Origin: Panonychus citri | Lineage: Eukaryota; Arthropoda; Arachnida; Trombidiformes; Tetranychidae | Assembly: GCF_014898815.1 (NCBI RefSeq) | Contig: NW_026515482.1 | Location: forward strand, 1,550,001 to 1,614,000 | Direction of reading: 5' to 3' | Length of the DNA stretch: 64,000 nucleotides | In this document: positions 12,528 through 27,509 of the stretch, in pieces | Layout of the letters: every line of letters begins with the position of its first letter | Position numbering within the stretch: the first letter of the stretch is position 1 | Notes under the pieces: generated by a model | What the model saw: the letters and a program-made list of their open reading frames with translations, nothing else | Database searches by the model: none | Told to the model about the DNA's origin: nothing | Made by a program: the position numbers and the translations under genes

Positions 12528-14680
12528 TTACCTGGTTGGTTGACGTACGGCCACGGCGGCTACTAGAGCTGCTCCTCTACCGCTACCGTCTTCGGATAAC
12601 ATTAGGTCAAATTTGTACTCTGGATGAACAAGGTCGGCGATTTTTCTTTCCATTAAATCATGGAAATGTGGATGATAACGATACACGGAGCCATCAACTC
12701 CTACGGTGGTATGAGGTCGGCGGATTTTGTTGAGGATGGTGGCCACCGCTGCAGAGACCAGGTAAGCTGCTCTTGTTGATACTCTAGCTGAGACAAGTTT
12801 AAGAGCTTCACAATCTTCATTTGAAACGTTGGTTAGATCTAATTCTTCTAATGCTTTTCTTGTTTCGGTGTAACTGTGTTTAGAGTCACTTTCAATGAAC
12901 GAGATGTAAGCAGTTTTAAAACCCCAGGGAGTAAACAGTTTTGATGATCCTTCCCCGCCAAAAATTAGTCCTCTCTTTGTAAGGTCAGCTAATATGACTC
13001 GACATAGTTCACCCATGTACATTCCTGAAATCATCTTTTCAAATCTAAAGGTTTAACAGAAAATGTAAAGAAAAAAATAACAGGTTAATAACGTAACAGG
13101 ATGAAAAAGGAAAATATAAAAAAAGAGGAGGAGATATAATATATATGTGACGGGGAGGGGAAAATCAGGGTCGGCGGATATTAAATAATTACAATTGCTT
13201 TCCGGGATTGAGTGAATTGACGTCGATTTCTTCATCCCACTGTGTTCTGATGAAATCTAATACTCCGTTGTCACCAAAGGCTCCCCATTCTGTGTTGACA
13301 ATCACTTGACGTGGATCGTCTACTTCCTCATTCCATAGTTCAACATTGTCGAGATTTTCCATGTAACAAGCATTGGTACCAGTGCCGACAATAAGTCCTA
13401 CCCTACATTCACGATTTTTATGGGCACATGACATTAGAGTTCCAGTGGTGTCATTGACAACTGCCATCACATCAATGTCAATGTCCTAAAAAAGACGAGA
13501 AATAGATTGTTTTATTTTGTAAAAAAAAAATGAGCAAAAGAATTGAAAATAATACTCAAATAGAAAAGAAAAAAGAGAAAAAAAGAGATAGAGAGCAAGC
13601 GAAAAGAATTAAGATTAAAAAAAGCTCAAAGCGATTTAACTTACCGATCGCCGTTTAATGGCATCTCGAAGTAGTTGGACTACATCTCTACCTTCAACTC
13701 CTGCACATTTAAAACCTTTCGTCCATTGAACAAGTTTAGCACGAATCAAACCCTCTTGAATACAGGGAAAACTAAAGGTAAAACCAAGAGGTAACCGGCA
13801 AGTTTTCATCTCACGTTTCTCGATGAATTGAGCAAGACAGGAAGCAATATGATCAAATAACTACAGAGAGAGAATTAAAAGGAAAGAGAAAAGAATAAAA
13901 ATAGAATATTAAATTTAAATATTCCAAAGTAAAAGGTTTTTCAAGGTTAAGGCAAGGAGAAAATAATGCTAACCTGTTCGCCGGTTCCAAGCATAATTTC
14001 TTGAGGAATAGCATAAATTTCATTTTCCATTTGAAACTTGTCACCATTTATGTCTATTAGAAGGACTCTGAAGTTAGTTCCACCAAGATCCAAGGCCAGA
14101 AATTTACCTTCCTCTGTTAGATTTTTATTTTGATTTTTGGTTTAAGTGAGAGGGCAGAGAGGAGAAGGGGAATCATGGAAAAGAGAAAAACACAAGGATA
14201 AGAGAAAGGGAGAATAAGAGAATGAGAGTGAAGATGGAAAAGAGAGAAAGAGAGAGCAAAAAGATAGAAAGAGAACCAACAGACAGACAGACAGGCCAGA
14301 AAGAGGTAAATAGATAGAGATGAACAGGCAGACATGCAGACAGACGTAAATCCAAATAGAATAGAGTAGAATAGAAAAGAACAAGAGTAAAAAGACAGAC
14401 CAAAGAGAAGAAAATGAAAAGAGAAGAAAAAGAAAGAGAAAAACAAAGGTCAAATAAAAAGAGATCGCAATGATGACATACCGTACTTACCACGTCCATT
14501 AGGCACGTCACGCACATAAGTGGGGAACATTTTAACTGAGGCACTGGGGTGGGTTGTCTTGCCAAGTCCTTCGTTGAACTCATTTAAAAGTAGGGAAGCG
14601 ACTTTTTCAAGTTGATCATTAGTTAAAACTAGGTCTCGGGTGATAGATTCAATCTTGGAAAGTTCAAATGAATGTGACAT
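12528..14680 (-). CDS. Hexokinase (single-domain, about 50 kDa type)
   Basis: ATP-dependent phosphorylation of glucose to glucose-6-phosphate in the cytosol. Five exons on the minus strand: 14680-14491, 14113-13974, 13860-13645, 13485-13193 and 13044-12528. Splice phases agree at every joint and give 451 aa, the usual length for a single-domain eukaryotic hexokinase. Visible motifs: phosphate-1 loop LALDLGGTNFRV (about 69-80), sugar-binding LGFTFSFP (about 134-141), WTKGF, the catalytic Asp in VNDTTGT (about D194), GLIVGTGTNACY, NTEWGAFG, and the adenosine-site VGVDGSVYRYHPHF near the C terminus. All key residues are present, so the enzyme should be active. The start at 14680 (MSHSFELSK) precedes the usual N-terminal helix. 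A TATATTTAA-like sequence lies about 120 bp upstream on the coding strand. The first intron is an unusual purine-rich tract on the plus strand (14114-14490). Confidence 0.96.
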
Positions 14681-17600
14681 TTTGATAAAAAGGAAAAGAG
14701 AAAAATTGAGAAGGGAAAAAAGAATATGGAAAAAACCACAATGAGAAGAAAAAAAAAGAAAAGAATTTACTTTGGTGAGAGAGAGAGGGTTACTTTAAAT
14801 ATAGAATTTAAGGATCGAATCAAATGTTTACTCTTTGATAGATTCTGACTGACTAAAGAAATTTCAAGAGCCGCGGACACTTATTAATCACAATCCTATG
14901 CGAATGATGGTAGATTTTTAAATGAACACCACCATGAAGAGAGCGAGAGATCAGAGGGAGAGAAAGAGAGCGATAAAGAGATAGAGAGAGAGATAGTGCG
15001 AGGGAGAAAGGGAGGGAGGAAGGGAGAGAGAATGAGATTGGAAGAGAAAAAAAGAGAGACGGAGAAAAAGAAGGAGGAAAAGAGAGAGAACAAGAGAGAA
15101 TAGAATATGTTAGAGAGAGAGAGACTGATTTGATGATGTTGAATTGATGTTGAGTTGATGGTGATGATGATGATGATAATGAAGTTAAAAGGGAGAGAGA
15201 GGGAAAAGCAAAGGCTGATTATTTGAAAAAGAGAAAGAGAGAAAAAGAAAAATGATGAAATGTAGACAGTAAAAGACAGACAGGGGAGGGAGAAAGACGC
15301 AAGTTGCACGTAATCTTTAACGTACGTAAGTGGCTTTTTATCTGAGCCTTTCAAGGAAGAAAAAGAGAGAGAGAGAAAGAGAACACACAAAATAGAAAGA
15401 GATGATTATTAGAATGATGAAAGAAAAAAAAAGAAGAATCTAAAAGATAGACAGAGAACAGAATGGAAGAAGAAAGAAAAAAAAGAAAGGTGAACAAAAT
15501 TGATAAAAAAGAAAAGGATGAAACTAAAGAAGAAGAAGAAAAAGAAAGAGAAAATTAAAAGAAACTAATACTATTTAAAAGAAAGAGAAAAAAAAATTCT
15601 CTTTTTCGAACAATTTTCTTCTCTGTCTACTTTTCTTTCTTCATTTAGAAAAAGAAAATCACTGACATCTAACGGCGAAAATAAGTAACATCTTTAAATT
15701 ATATTTTCTCAAGATTTCGAGACCAAGTTAATTCAGTTTCTCTCTCATGTTGATCAAATTTGGAATAAATTTTCATCCTTTTCTTTTCAGAATTGACAAT
15801 GAACATACAATACACTTTAATTGTAAATCATTTTCTGCTGTCTCATGAGCAATTTGATTTATATATATGGAGAGAGAGAGAAAAAAAATTCACAGAATTA
15901 CAATTAAGTTAACCAATATTATTATTGTAGAAACGTAATTGTGTTGTAACAATGATTAACGATAAATAATAAAACTCATTGTGTCCAAATTAATAATATG
16001 AGAAAATGATAGTAATAAATATAATCATGAGTGTAGAGAGTTAAAATATTAATTACAATTGATCATGAAGAGAAATGAAAAAACAATCAAATCAATAATA
16101 ATAATCAAATAATTGTCTGTGATTCCTTTTCACTGGTAATCAAGGTAATCAATTAATCTAGAGGTTAAATTTTTATCGAATCCTTGATTTAGTTTATCAG
16201 GATAACAATACGATTTTCGCCAATAGTGATTAACATTGTAATCGTAATCAGTGAATTAGGAATGAATCAAAGAAACTGGTTCATTGAGGAAAAATAAGAA
16301 AACTTTTTCAGTGAAGAAAAAAAAAATATTAAAGAGAAAGAGAAAGAAAAATGTGATTCAATGAATTCTAATGATGATGATGATGATAATTAAGCATTTT
16401 AGTGAGTTAGTTAATGGTTAATTGAAGATAATAATGAAGATGATGATGAGAAATCGTAACTTTATCATCATGAAAGTTGCATGAAAAACTTTTAATGTTA
16501 CAGATATGAGAATGTGATTGAAGGAGCGTTAAAGGCGTGTAAATTGTTAGAGATGTTGATTATGATTAAGATGATGATGATCATGATGATCATGTTGATG
16601 ATGATGATGATGATGAAGTGTGTGAGTGTGTGAGTGTGTTTAACTAGACTTAAGGTTAGCAACTTTGGTTTTTTTTATCACATCACGAGGCTTAATTAAA
16701 TTGATGTTGGTCTTACCATCTCCATCTTGATATATAATGATGATCATTTTACCCTGAGGGCATTTATTGATTTTACCATTACCTGGATTGATGATTATGT
16801 TAGAGAAGATGAACAAGATTATATGATGATATATATATAATTTCGTATGATAATCATTAGGAATTTTTTTTTCTTTTTCTCCGTTCGTTTTGAGTTACGT
16901 TACATTGATTTCTATTCCTAATCCAGGTAATAATCATTTTCTCTCTGTCATCATAATTAGAGGAAATTTTTTATTCTTTTCTCCCTCTCTCATTATTCAT
17001 TATTTTCTCTCTTGGGTGTGTACTTCCTGTCATTCTAATTGTCTCTATTTCGTTGATCGTTTTTCGTAACAATTTGTCAAAGTTTTTCTTCAATTTTCCA
17101 AGTTATCAAAAAACTTTTTCCTCTTCGATTAGAAATTTTCTTTCTTCTCAACAATCATGTGATTCTAATTGTTGGTTAATTTAGTTAAATTGTTATAATC
17201 AAGCCAATGGACTTGAGCCAAGTGAGTATGAGAGAGAGAGAGAGAGAGAGAGAAACGAATTAAATTTTGTTTAATCAACTTTTTATTAAATTCATTTTGA
17301 AAATTAACCTTGAAAATTTTCAACAATTAACATGGTTTCCCGAATGTAAGTTGTTTTAATTTGATTTTCTTAATTGCTATTAATATATTTAATCATTGAG
17401 AGAAAAGAAAACTTTGTTAATTTTGTTTAATTGCTTTACAAAATCGTTGATTGTTGATCAAAGTTACTCAACGTGTTTAAATTATATTCAAGTGCATCAA
17501 TAAACTTGTTATTATTGTTGTTTTCATTAACTATCAATGATTAGTTAATTGTAGTTATTTTAATTTTTGTTAAAAAAAGTGCTAATTAAAAATAACTGTT

Positions 17601-19984
17601 TCTCCAAGATGATTTAACTTTTTAATTGATTGATTTACAAGGTTTCATTGTATACATTTAAGTTCATCTTGATCAATTGTACCAATGAAACAGAATTGTT
17701 AATGTGACCAACTTTTGATTAAAAATTTCTCGGAAAAGATTTAACCAAATAATTAGTACGACTGGTTACAAACAATTAACAATTCTCATGATAGTTACAT
17801 GACAATTAAGTGTGTTTATGATGATGATCAAATGATAATAAACAATTAACAATCACATTGATGAACACTAAGTGATTAACTTAATTGTTGCTCAACACTT
17901 AATTTTCAAGTATTCACGTGAATTAGTTTAGTGATTAACTGTCAAGATCAATAGATTAATACTAATCTGATAATCCAAGTAAAAAAATCAATCGAATATG
18001 AATTAAACATAAACAATTTCGAAACTTATATTTTCCTAATCTACTAAAATTTACTACTAATTAACAATTTCTATGTAATTGTATCAATTTGATTTCTTAA
18101 AGTCGAGAAACTTTTTCATTAGTCAATCTAAATGATTAATTTGATTACTCAATTGGTTTTCACTTTTTCATTAATTCATGTTTCTTATACTGTCATCATC
18201 ATGGTAATTAACTAATTGCTAGTAGAGTTGTTTTATTATTAGTACAATCCAAGTCTTAATTGCTATAAATGTATAATAAATAACTGAGACTCTAATTAAA
18301 TAGTAAAATGTTCAATTACAGTTTCGATTTCAAAGAGAAAAAAGTTTTTTATTTTGACATTTTCGAAAATTTTGACTTCGATAAATTTGAATTACGATTA
18401 CGTAGAAGTGGCTAAAGTGATTAATTTAATTTCTCTTCACAAACTATCATCAAGCAATTAACCATAATCATGATTGATTCTCGAAAAATTCGTTAATCAT
18501 TAGAACATAAATTCAAGTTTCGATAATTTAATTCTCTCAACAGGTTATCTGATTAACTTAATTGTATTGTCGTCATTTAATCAACCATGTAATTGGATTT
18601 TTTTTGCTTGTTAATCAACAACAATTAACTTTGATTCTTTGTGATTAACCAACTAATTTCATTTCTTACATTTGATTGTTGCAACTTTTAAAAAGCTTCA
18701 AGATCCTAATTATTATCATCTCTGTCTATTTCTAATCATTGATCAATCGTTAATCCAGTTAATTATCTTGGTAATTTACTCTCTTTTTAATGTCTTTTTT
18801 TTGTAACAATTAAACTAATTGTCTATGTTTAAATATCTAATAACAGTTGATTAAATACTGGGACAATTAACCCTTGATATATATCTTGCTTTTAATTGGA
18901 TAAACATGAAAACAATTTAAAGTTCACAATCATTTGCACTATTCAAATTTTCTGGTAACAATTTAAATCAACAATTAACCTAATCAATAAATTACCGTTT
19001 TTTTATCCTTCCCTACGTCATACAATCACTTGATTACATAAATTGTTGAGTAACTGATAGATACGTTTGATTGTCGTACAATTTGCTTAATTGTTACCCA
19101 TGTACAAAGATAATGGTGAAAAAAAATGAATTGTAATTAACATCTTAGTGACTTAATTAGATGACTCATTAATTATTAAGTTAATACCTATGGAGATGAT
19201 AATGAGAATCAACTAATTAAGTTTAACCAGCAATGGAAAGATAAATAAACATTTACTGTGTAATATGAGATGATGATAATTAACTTTATTTCCAGATAAT
19301 TTAGTTGATTACAATTTAGGAAAAAAAATTATTTTTGATTAATTGTAATCATTTAAATTTCAATGAAATGATGTAACAATCAATTAAATAAGCTAATAAT
19401 TGTAACTTGAACCAATCAATGATTTACTTTGCGATTTTAAATTTCTTTAAAAATCATTTTAATTGTGATTCTTTCATTTAATTAAATCAACAATTAAATT
19501 CACTGAAAGTGTCGACATCTATTATCAGAAATGTAAACTAATTTTTAATTGTGAAAAAAAATTCCAACAATTAACTCAACTTACAACTCCATCTATTGAT
19601 TGTTTAACTTTTAATAGAAATCAATTGAAACATTTTCCCATCAATACAAATAGTTTTAATTTGGTTACTACAATTTAGCAGAAAGAAATTAAGATAATTT
19701 GTCAATTGTGATTAGTTAATTAACGTTTTCTATTTTCAATTGAGTTTGTAATTGATTCGTTTTTTCTTGTTTACATTTTTTTTTTCTTCATCCTCTTTGA
19801 TTAAATTGTCAAATTAAGTGATTTAATTGATCGTATTTACAATTAGCTGTTTGTGACTTTTACTCTGTTTTAAATTGAGTCTTGATTGAAAGATATTCAA
19901 TAAGTCAATTTGATTTGAATGAACGAATGATAATTTGTTGATTGTAGTAATAATAATTAAAAAAAAAGAAAGTGATGATTATGG
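14681..19984. other. Hexokinase 5' region and long gene-free interval
   Basis: About 14.7-15.7 kb is strongly purine-rich on the plus strand (GA-, AAG- and AGAGAG-type tracts) and covers the hexokinase promoter or 5' UTR. From 15.7 to 19.98 kb the DNA is AT-rich with ATG/GAT trinucleotide runs near 16.4-16.6 kb and many AATTGTTA-type words. I see no exon, RNA gene or transposon. A noncoding upstream hexokinase exon could lie here undetected. Confidence 0.6.
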
Positions 19985-22900
19985 TTAATTAGTTTTCTGT
20001 TGATTAAGCCAATCTTCAATTTCCCTGTAATTAAGATTCATCCAGTTAACATTGGCTTCGGCTTTTTCAATCGCCTGTTTAAATGACCTTTGTGCTGATC
20101 CTAAATCGTCCCGAACTTTATCATAAAATGATTTAAACTGTAATAATAATAGAAAAGAGAATCAATCAATTAATGAGTAACAATTTAGCTCTGAAAGAAT
20201 TAGAAAAGAAAATTTTAATTAATACCTGATTCAATTCGTATTGAATAGTAATTGAACTTGAAACTGCTCGAATTAAATTTCCAAATGCAAAATAAGATTT
20301 ACCATAACTACGGAAAGAGAAAGAAAAAGTTTTCCAAACAATTAGATTTAAATGTAAACAATTAATAGAAGACTAAACTTACTAGGCGACAATTTTGTCC
20401 CATTTATTACGGAAATAGTTGACAGCGATATCTCGTCCATACTCAGAATTGGCGATTGTCCGGAAAACGGTTGAACCATCTTGCTTACGAATTCCACTTG
20501 AATCATCGAGAGACATTTCCAGGTAACGATTGAGAATCCATGGTTCTCTGGAACATCCTAACCCCCTCATGAGATACTCTTTCTCTGAGGCCAACGATGA
20601 ACTTTGAAATTGATCCCAAACCCATTGCCAATCCTTTTCAGTTCCCCATTGAATTGCTACACAAACAACTTCACCTCGTAAATTTGGATGGATTCTGAGA
20701 GAAAGAAAAAAAACAAATCACCAAAATTTAGCTACAATTCTAATCAATTCAATTCGAAAATCAATTATCGATCTCCCTTACGGGTTGGTCATATTATCGG
20801 CCACCGCTGATTTCCATGATTCAAATTGCCGCTGAGCCTCTCGGATACAAGGCATATGCTGATAGTAACAAGCCCAGTTAATTACTCGCGACTGCATAAC
20901 TTGACTGGCGATATCATTTGGATTATTAGGTTCCCGCCAACCATAACGATTATACTTGTTGACAATTAAGCTTAGAACGTAATTCTGAAAAAGTTAAAAG
21001 AGTTAACAATTAGTATACAAAAAAAAGCCAATATCAACTAAAGTCACTAATCATCAATAATTGTTTGCTAATTCACCTTGTTAATTGTGTAAAAAAGCAG
21101 GAAAAAAAAGTTACGATTGTAAATCAAACCCTAACTGTCAAAATTGTATCATAACTTTTTTAACTTGATAACAATTGTCATCATTTAAATTTACTACGGT
21201 TGTAAATTTATTGGTTACAATATTGATGATTAACGAGCATTAATTGTTGAAGTTAAATTGTTTGTTTGTTGTTTTTTACCTTCCAACGACCATAAATGTT
21301 GGTCCGTCTTAACATTGAGTCTAAGAACTTTAATTCACCAGTAGCCGATCCCCATGGGATAAAATCTTCTTCATCAATTAGATAATTAGTGACATTTAAT
21401 GCTAATGAATAGTTGACAACATTAGCACGAGCAAGATCAAATAGATCATCGATAATTTGAGCTCGATTGAGAACATGAATTTGTGAATGATCTCGTTTCA
21501 ATTGGTCGATTAACATTTTCCAATTTCGTTCATCATAATTAACTTTATAATATCCAACCTCTTGAAGATTAAGGATAATCCATTCATCGTCTTTGGGTAA
21601 AAATGCAACGTCCATTGATTTTTGACCTAATCGAAAAGGGAAAAACAATTAGTTTACATTAAACGATCAACTGGTTAATCGGATTTACCTTCATCTTGAT
21701 GAATCCAGAATTGAGGTAATGGATCCCAACTACGATTTGATTGCGTTGTTAATGAGATTGGGATTTCCCAACGTTCCTTTGATTCAATTGAATTGTTCAA
21801 TGAGAGCAAGAATCGATTCTGTGTTAATTTAGCCGATTTTTGGCTTTTCGGACCATAGGTTCGAGTCAAAGTGACCAATGGAAAACCAACTTGAAGAGCC
21901 CATGAGTCCATTACTTTTTTAACAGGAATCACTTTACTTGATGATTGATTTTGTGCGATGGTCAAGTAATGCCAAAGGTCATCTTGTTCAGCATTTTTGT
22001 AAGCCAAAGCCTTCAAGTACGACTTTATGTTTATTATATTATCGAAATGAGAATCAAGTTAATTAGAATATATAACAACAATTTACAACGTGATTATAAT
22101 TAGTTAATTAGTGATATTAATCAGTTTAATTAGCAAAGAAGAGGAAGAAAAAAGAAACTTAAAGATCCGAAAAACTTACCGAAACTCCTTCTCTGAAAAC
22201 TTTGTCTCCCAACGTGTATCTCATCATTCTGATCAACGATGCTCCCTGTAAATTACAACAATCAAACATGTTAATTGTGGAGAAAATTAAGAGATTTTAA
22301 CTTACCTTCTCATATGAGATTCTATCGAAAATTTCATTAATTTCATCGGGATCGTTAACTTTAACGGAGATCGGATGAGAAGTCGTTAGACAATCGAGTT
22401 CGAAGACAACCTGAATTCCTTCAATAACGAAAGCATCGTGCTGGAGAAAAGTGAAATTGAAATCAGGACGAAATTCAGAACATTAATTCAACTATTTTAA
22501 TTGTCGAGTGAATAATTACCGTTCGCCATTCAGGGTGAACACTATTGACACCTTCGTACTCCATGTAAGTGGCAAATCCTTCATTAAGCCAAAGATCATC
22601 CCACCATTTGGGTGTAACCAGATTACCGAACCATTGATGGGCCAATTCGTGGGCAACAACATCGGCAACTCGTTTTTTGGTAAAAATAGAGGCACTTGTT
22701 TCGTCAAATAACATTGTCGTCTCTCGATAAATGATAATTCCCCAATTTTCCATGGCACCAGCGTTAAAATCGGGAACAGCGATCATATCTTAACGAAATC
22801 CGTTCAAATAATAATAAGAAAATCGGTCAAAATTTACTCAGGTCACTTTAGAAAACGACAAAGTGACTTACCTGTCTTTGGTAATGGATAATTGATACCG

Positions 22901-25900
22901 AAAAACTTTTCATAATGTTGCAATATTTTAGGTCCAATGGTCAGTGCAAATTTACGCGATTCCCTTGTACCTGGCCGACCCCAAACTCCAAAGTAACGGT
23001 CACCTTCCTGTTATCGAAGATAAGTTTTAATCGATATTCTAAAAAAATGACCAAGTCCAGTTTACTTTACCTTAACTGTATCATTCTCAATATTACCGAC
23101 GACAAATGCTAGCAAATAGGTCGACATGTTGACCGTTGGTGCAAATTGAGTCTCTGTCCACTCACCTCTTGACCATTGAAAAGAAAGAAAAAAAAAAGAA
23201 TTCATATTCAAAATGAGAAAATTTTATCATCTTGACCATTGAGAAAAATTGATTCTTTTGCATTATAATTTACCTTTCAATCGTCTTGACCACTGGCATA
23301 TTGGACAAAGCGGTCATGTTGGTCAAATGAACTAGGGTTATATTGAATATCGATTTGAGTGCTGGCTCATCGAAACAGGGAAATGCCCGCCGGGCATCAG
23401 TGGGCTCAAATTGTGTCGTTGCGATCCACCTGAACAATTAGTTGATAGTTAATTAGATCCTTAACATTGAAACTTTGACATTCAATAAGTTTCTCCAAAT
23501 GGTCGAGATTAAATTTCATTAACAGATTGAAGATAATTGTAACTTTGATTTTGTAAGAAAATCAACAATTCAACCACATTGATTTAATTGTGAACAATTA
23601 ACGACTAAATTTACCCAAAAATCAAATGATCCATGAAATTAAACACTCGTGTCAACAATTGATCTAATTATATGTATCAGCTAACAATTAATCTAAATTC
23701 ATGATGGTAACAACAATTGAATTAATTGTAACAGACACAAACACACAATTAACAAATTAAATGATTAATTTAAATTTGGTGAAAGGAAATCTATTAAACA
23801 GTAAAATTAATTATCTTGATTTGTTTATTTTCGTCATCAAATTGTGAGCATTTACAATTAACGTAAACAGATATACAAATTGTTCAACAATTTAACTGTT
23901 AACCAATTGGATTAACAATCATATTTATGTAACAATTTACTTAATCATTGATTAATCAATCGGGAAAAATATTAATTGTACTTGACAATTAATTCAACTA
24001 TTGATACACTTACATACTTATTCACTGTTGATTAATTAATCTATTAACATAATTAACATGTCCTACTAAAAGGTAAATTAACTAATCATCATCTGATTGA
24101 TTAGTTTATCTGTTTCCTAATTACTAATTTAACTAAATCATCACAATTTAATTTCACTAATCATCATCATCTCCTAAAGGTAACAGTTATTAACCCACAC
24201 CTTTGACCCATTAATGAGTTGCAACTAAATTGTTGATCATTAACAATCAACAGATAATCATGATAATCATTTTGTTTATAATTAAACTATTAATGATAAT
24301 TAGAATCAGGTTCAGGTCAATTGATTTATTTTTAGGTTTTCCAATCAAAATGATTAACATTGGTGATGATAATTAACTGATTGTTGAGTTAAACAGTTAA
24401 AATAATATCATTGAAATATTGGGTTTGATTGTTAATCAGTATCAACATATTAAAAGCTAATCATTGTCAACAATTAAGATGCTGATTTGATTGTCTAGAT
24501 AATAGTCAAAAATAAACAATCACAATTAAAAACCTTGGCTAACAGTTTTGATCAGTAATTAATGATTTAATTGTTACAATTTTTAAAGTTAATTGATTTC
24601 TTTATTTTTCATTTGATTGTTCAAAGATTTGATTGTAACTATTTTCTCAATCCTTTCATTCATGAATGAACATTAATCAACAACAATTTAAATTGTGAAT
24701 ATAAATTGTCAGGGAAAAAAATTGTAATTGTTTAAAACTGATTCAATTGTTATTAACTGATTAGTTGATTGTAAAGTGAAATCATTGACAATATAAATAA
24801 TAATAACAATTTAAATGGAAACACCTTATTATATAATTGTGATTAAGATTTAGAAATCTAATCAACAATTAAATAACAAAACAAATTTTTCCCAAAATGA
24901 TTAATTGTCTTGATTAATTTAATGTCTACTAGTTAATTGTGTGTGAATTGGGAAAAGTTAATTAACATTTAAAAAACTTTATTCGGGTTGGTCTTGATTA
25001 GACCAAACTAATTTAGTTTTAATTAGATATTAATAGTTGAGTATTTATATAAAAAAAATCAATTGATCAATAGTAGAAACAACAATTAATTAATTGTCTA
25101 TAAAATTGAATGAAAATTTATCAAGATTATCAATGATTAAGATTGAAAATTTTGTTAACAATTTAAAGGTGTGAGTTAATTACTTTCAAGTGTTAATTGT
25201 TAACAGTTAATTGAAGGTAAGGTTAATAACCTTAAGGAAATTGTTTACTAATCATAATCAATAGTTAATTATAATTATAATTGTAACTAATTAATAGACA
25301 TTTCATTGGATTGAATTAATTATTGATCTTTAATAACAACAATTTATGAGGATTGATTTAAATTTGTTTGAAACAAAACTAATTTGATTAAGTTGAATTA
25401 GTAAATTGTTTCAAAGAAAAGACGATTTATAAATTGTCAAGCTAATTGTTTACAATTAACCAGATGATAGGTGATTAAGGTTAGGTTGATTTAATTGTTG
25501 TAATTGAAAATTTTTGTTAAATTAACTTATTGATGAAAGTAAAGTTAATTGAGGTGAATCAAAGTAAATCAGTTGTTAAATTGTTACTTAAATAAATTGA
25601 AATGATTAATGTCAATTAAAAAGTTTCCAACAATTAACTTGATTCAAAAATTGACTAATTACCTAAACAATTAACAGTTTGCAGAGATGAAAGTTAATTG
25701 TTATATGATAAATATAAGAAGGAGATTTCAACAAATTGATCGTACCAATAATTAGATTTTAAATCAATTGATTAACAATTAATTACCTTTTTTGATTGGT
25801 GATTGTGTCATTATATGAGCTACGGTAAAATCCAGCTAAATCCTTATTTAAATTGCCAAGGAATCTCATTGTAATTGAATAACTATTACCAGCAATTAAA

Positions 25901-27509
25901 TCAGTTGACAAATTAATGATGAAGAAATCGTTTTCCTTTTCAATTGAAGTTGATACAATTGGAATAATTGATTTGGTTGAATTAACAATTGACCTAATTG
26001 TCCGTGATTTAGGAACCAAGAAGGATGATAAACCATCATCAATATCACCAGAGTTACCACCAGAAATTTGATTGTTACGATTAGTTGATTGTTGCTTATT
26101 GTTATCAGTTAATTTGCTTGTTTCCATTGTATTAAATGTTAACCTTTCAACTTTGATACTTTCATTGTAAATTGTTAAATCATTGGCATGAAGTGTTATC
26201 CTATTAGTTGATTGTCTTACATCCAGAATTATTTTCACCTAAATTACAACAATTAAGGAAAAGAAAAGAAAAAGTAAAAAGTGATTAACAATTGATCTAA
26301 TTATATTATTGAGTAAGATAGATAATTAAATCATGATTTATTGATTAAATGTGTAATTTAATTTGTCTTTTGTTACTTTTACTTGATTTAGTTAAATTCT
26401 CACCGTAAGTTAATTGTGTTAATCAACTAACAATCAATAATTATTAACAAGAGACAAAAAGAAAGTGAAAACTTTTTTTTCTCCTTCAAAACTAATTAAC
26501 TCAATTAATAAATCACAAGAAATTAACTAATTAAAGACTCCAAAGTTTTAACAAAGTCTCACAACAATCAAGAGTTAATTAAATTAAAACTAAATTGCCT
26601 GAAGGAGATTGAAAAAAAAAGAGTCTAATTAATTAACTAATATTAAGAACAAGAAAAAAAAAGTGAAAATTGAAAAGTCAATTGTTGGGATAATCACAAC
26701 AACAGAATCAAGTGTGATTATGATGAGTTAATTGTTGTCATAATCAAATGGGAATGTAACGATTAAATTGTAACAATTAACTATCAAGTCTCGGGAAAAA
26801 AAATCAGATCAAAATGAGGAAAAAAATTAAGTGTTAACAACTGATTATGATTAGTTGTCAACATGGAAAACAAAAAGATGATTAGACGAGCAATCAATAG
26901 ACAATTAACGCGAAAAAAAAGTGTCAACAATTAACTTACATCACCATTAAAGGTGAAATTATTAATTATGATGAAAGGTTGTAATTTAATGTCATATGAA
27001 GATGGCACAATACTAATTGGTAAACGAGCAGCGTGGCTTTGATTAAGTTGATTAACGTGATTAATTGTCGTTGGTGATGAGATTAAGGTTGTCGATTGGG
27101 ATGAAGATGATGATGGAGATGTTGTTGATTGGGATGATGAAGATGAAGATGATAATGTACTCTGAATTGGATTTAATTGATTGGTACAAATGGGTAATAG
27201 ATGAAATAGTAGAAGTGTAAATATCACAAGACCGGATACAATTAACGAAGCAATTAAGATAATTGTCCAACGAGGGAGGAAAATTCCCTTGGTTTGGTCA
27301 AAGATTAAAGTTGATTCATTGTAACCACCATGAGATGACCCTAAGGTGTTGGATGTAAGTGATTGTTGTTGTTGTTGTTGTTGTTGGTGTTGTGGTTGAT
27401 CAGATGATTGATTTTTCATCTTATTGGTTAAATTGTGATGACCACGATTATTAACACAAAACTCACCCAAGTCCATGTCCAGTTTTTCCCGACTACTTTC
27501 ATTCATCAT
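19985..27509 (-). CDS. Membrane aminopeptidase N (M1 zinc metallopeptidase)
   Basis: Removes N-terminal residues from peptides as a type II membrane ectoenzyme. Fourteen minus-strand exons, all phases consistent, give 1103 aa: 27509-26940, 26238-25787, 23429-23274, 23167-23071, 23007-22872, 22788-22520, 22440-22306, 22245-22180, 22022-21689, 21626-21280, 20984-20782, 20694-20383, 20307-20226, 20137-19985. The cytoplasmic N terminus has a poly-Gln run. A signal anchor lies at about 81-105, followed by a Ser/Thr-rich stalk. Catalytic motifs are intact: GAMEN (481-485), HELAH (517-521), and NEGFA with Glu540, exactly 18 residues after HELAH. The C-terminal ERAP1-like helical domain is complete. 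The exon 8/9 acceptor (AAAG before TCGTAC) has a weak pyrimidine tract but keeps the frame. A Ser/Asn-rich insertion sits in the N-terminal beta domain in exon 2. The substrate cannot be predicted. Confidence 0.95.
23430..25786 (-). other. Large intron of the aminopeptidase gene
   Basis: A 2357-bp intron between exons 2 and 3. It is very AT-rich, has a high density of TTAATTGT/ACAATTAA words, and contains no open frame, RNA gene or transposon that I can recognise. Confidence 0.75.

Noticed and set aside
14117..14583. Overlapping minus-strand frames in the hexokinase first intron
   Set aside because: Ser/Leu/Phe-rich readings of a purine tract; consensus splice sites remove this segment from the hexokinase frame.
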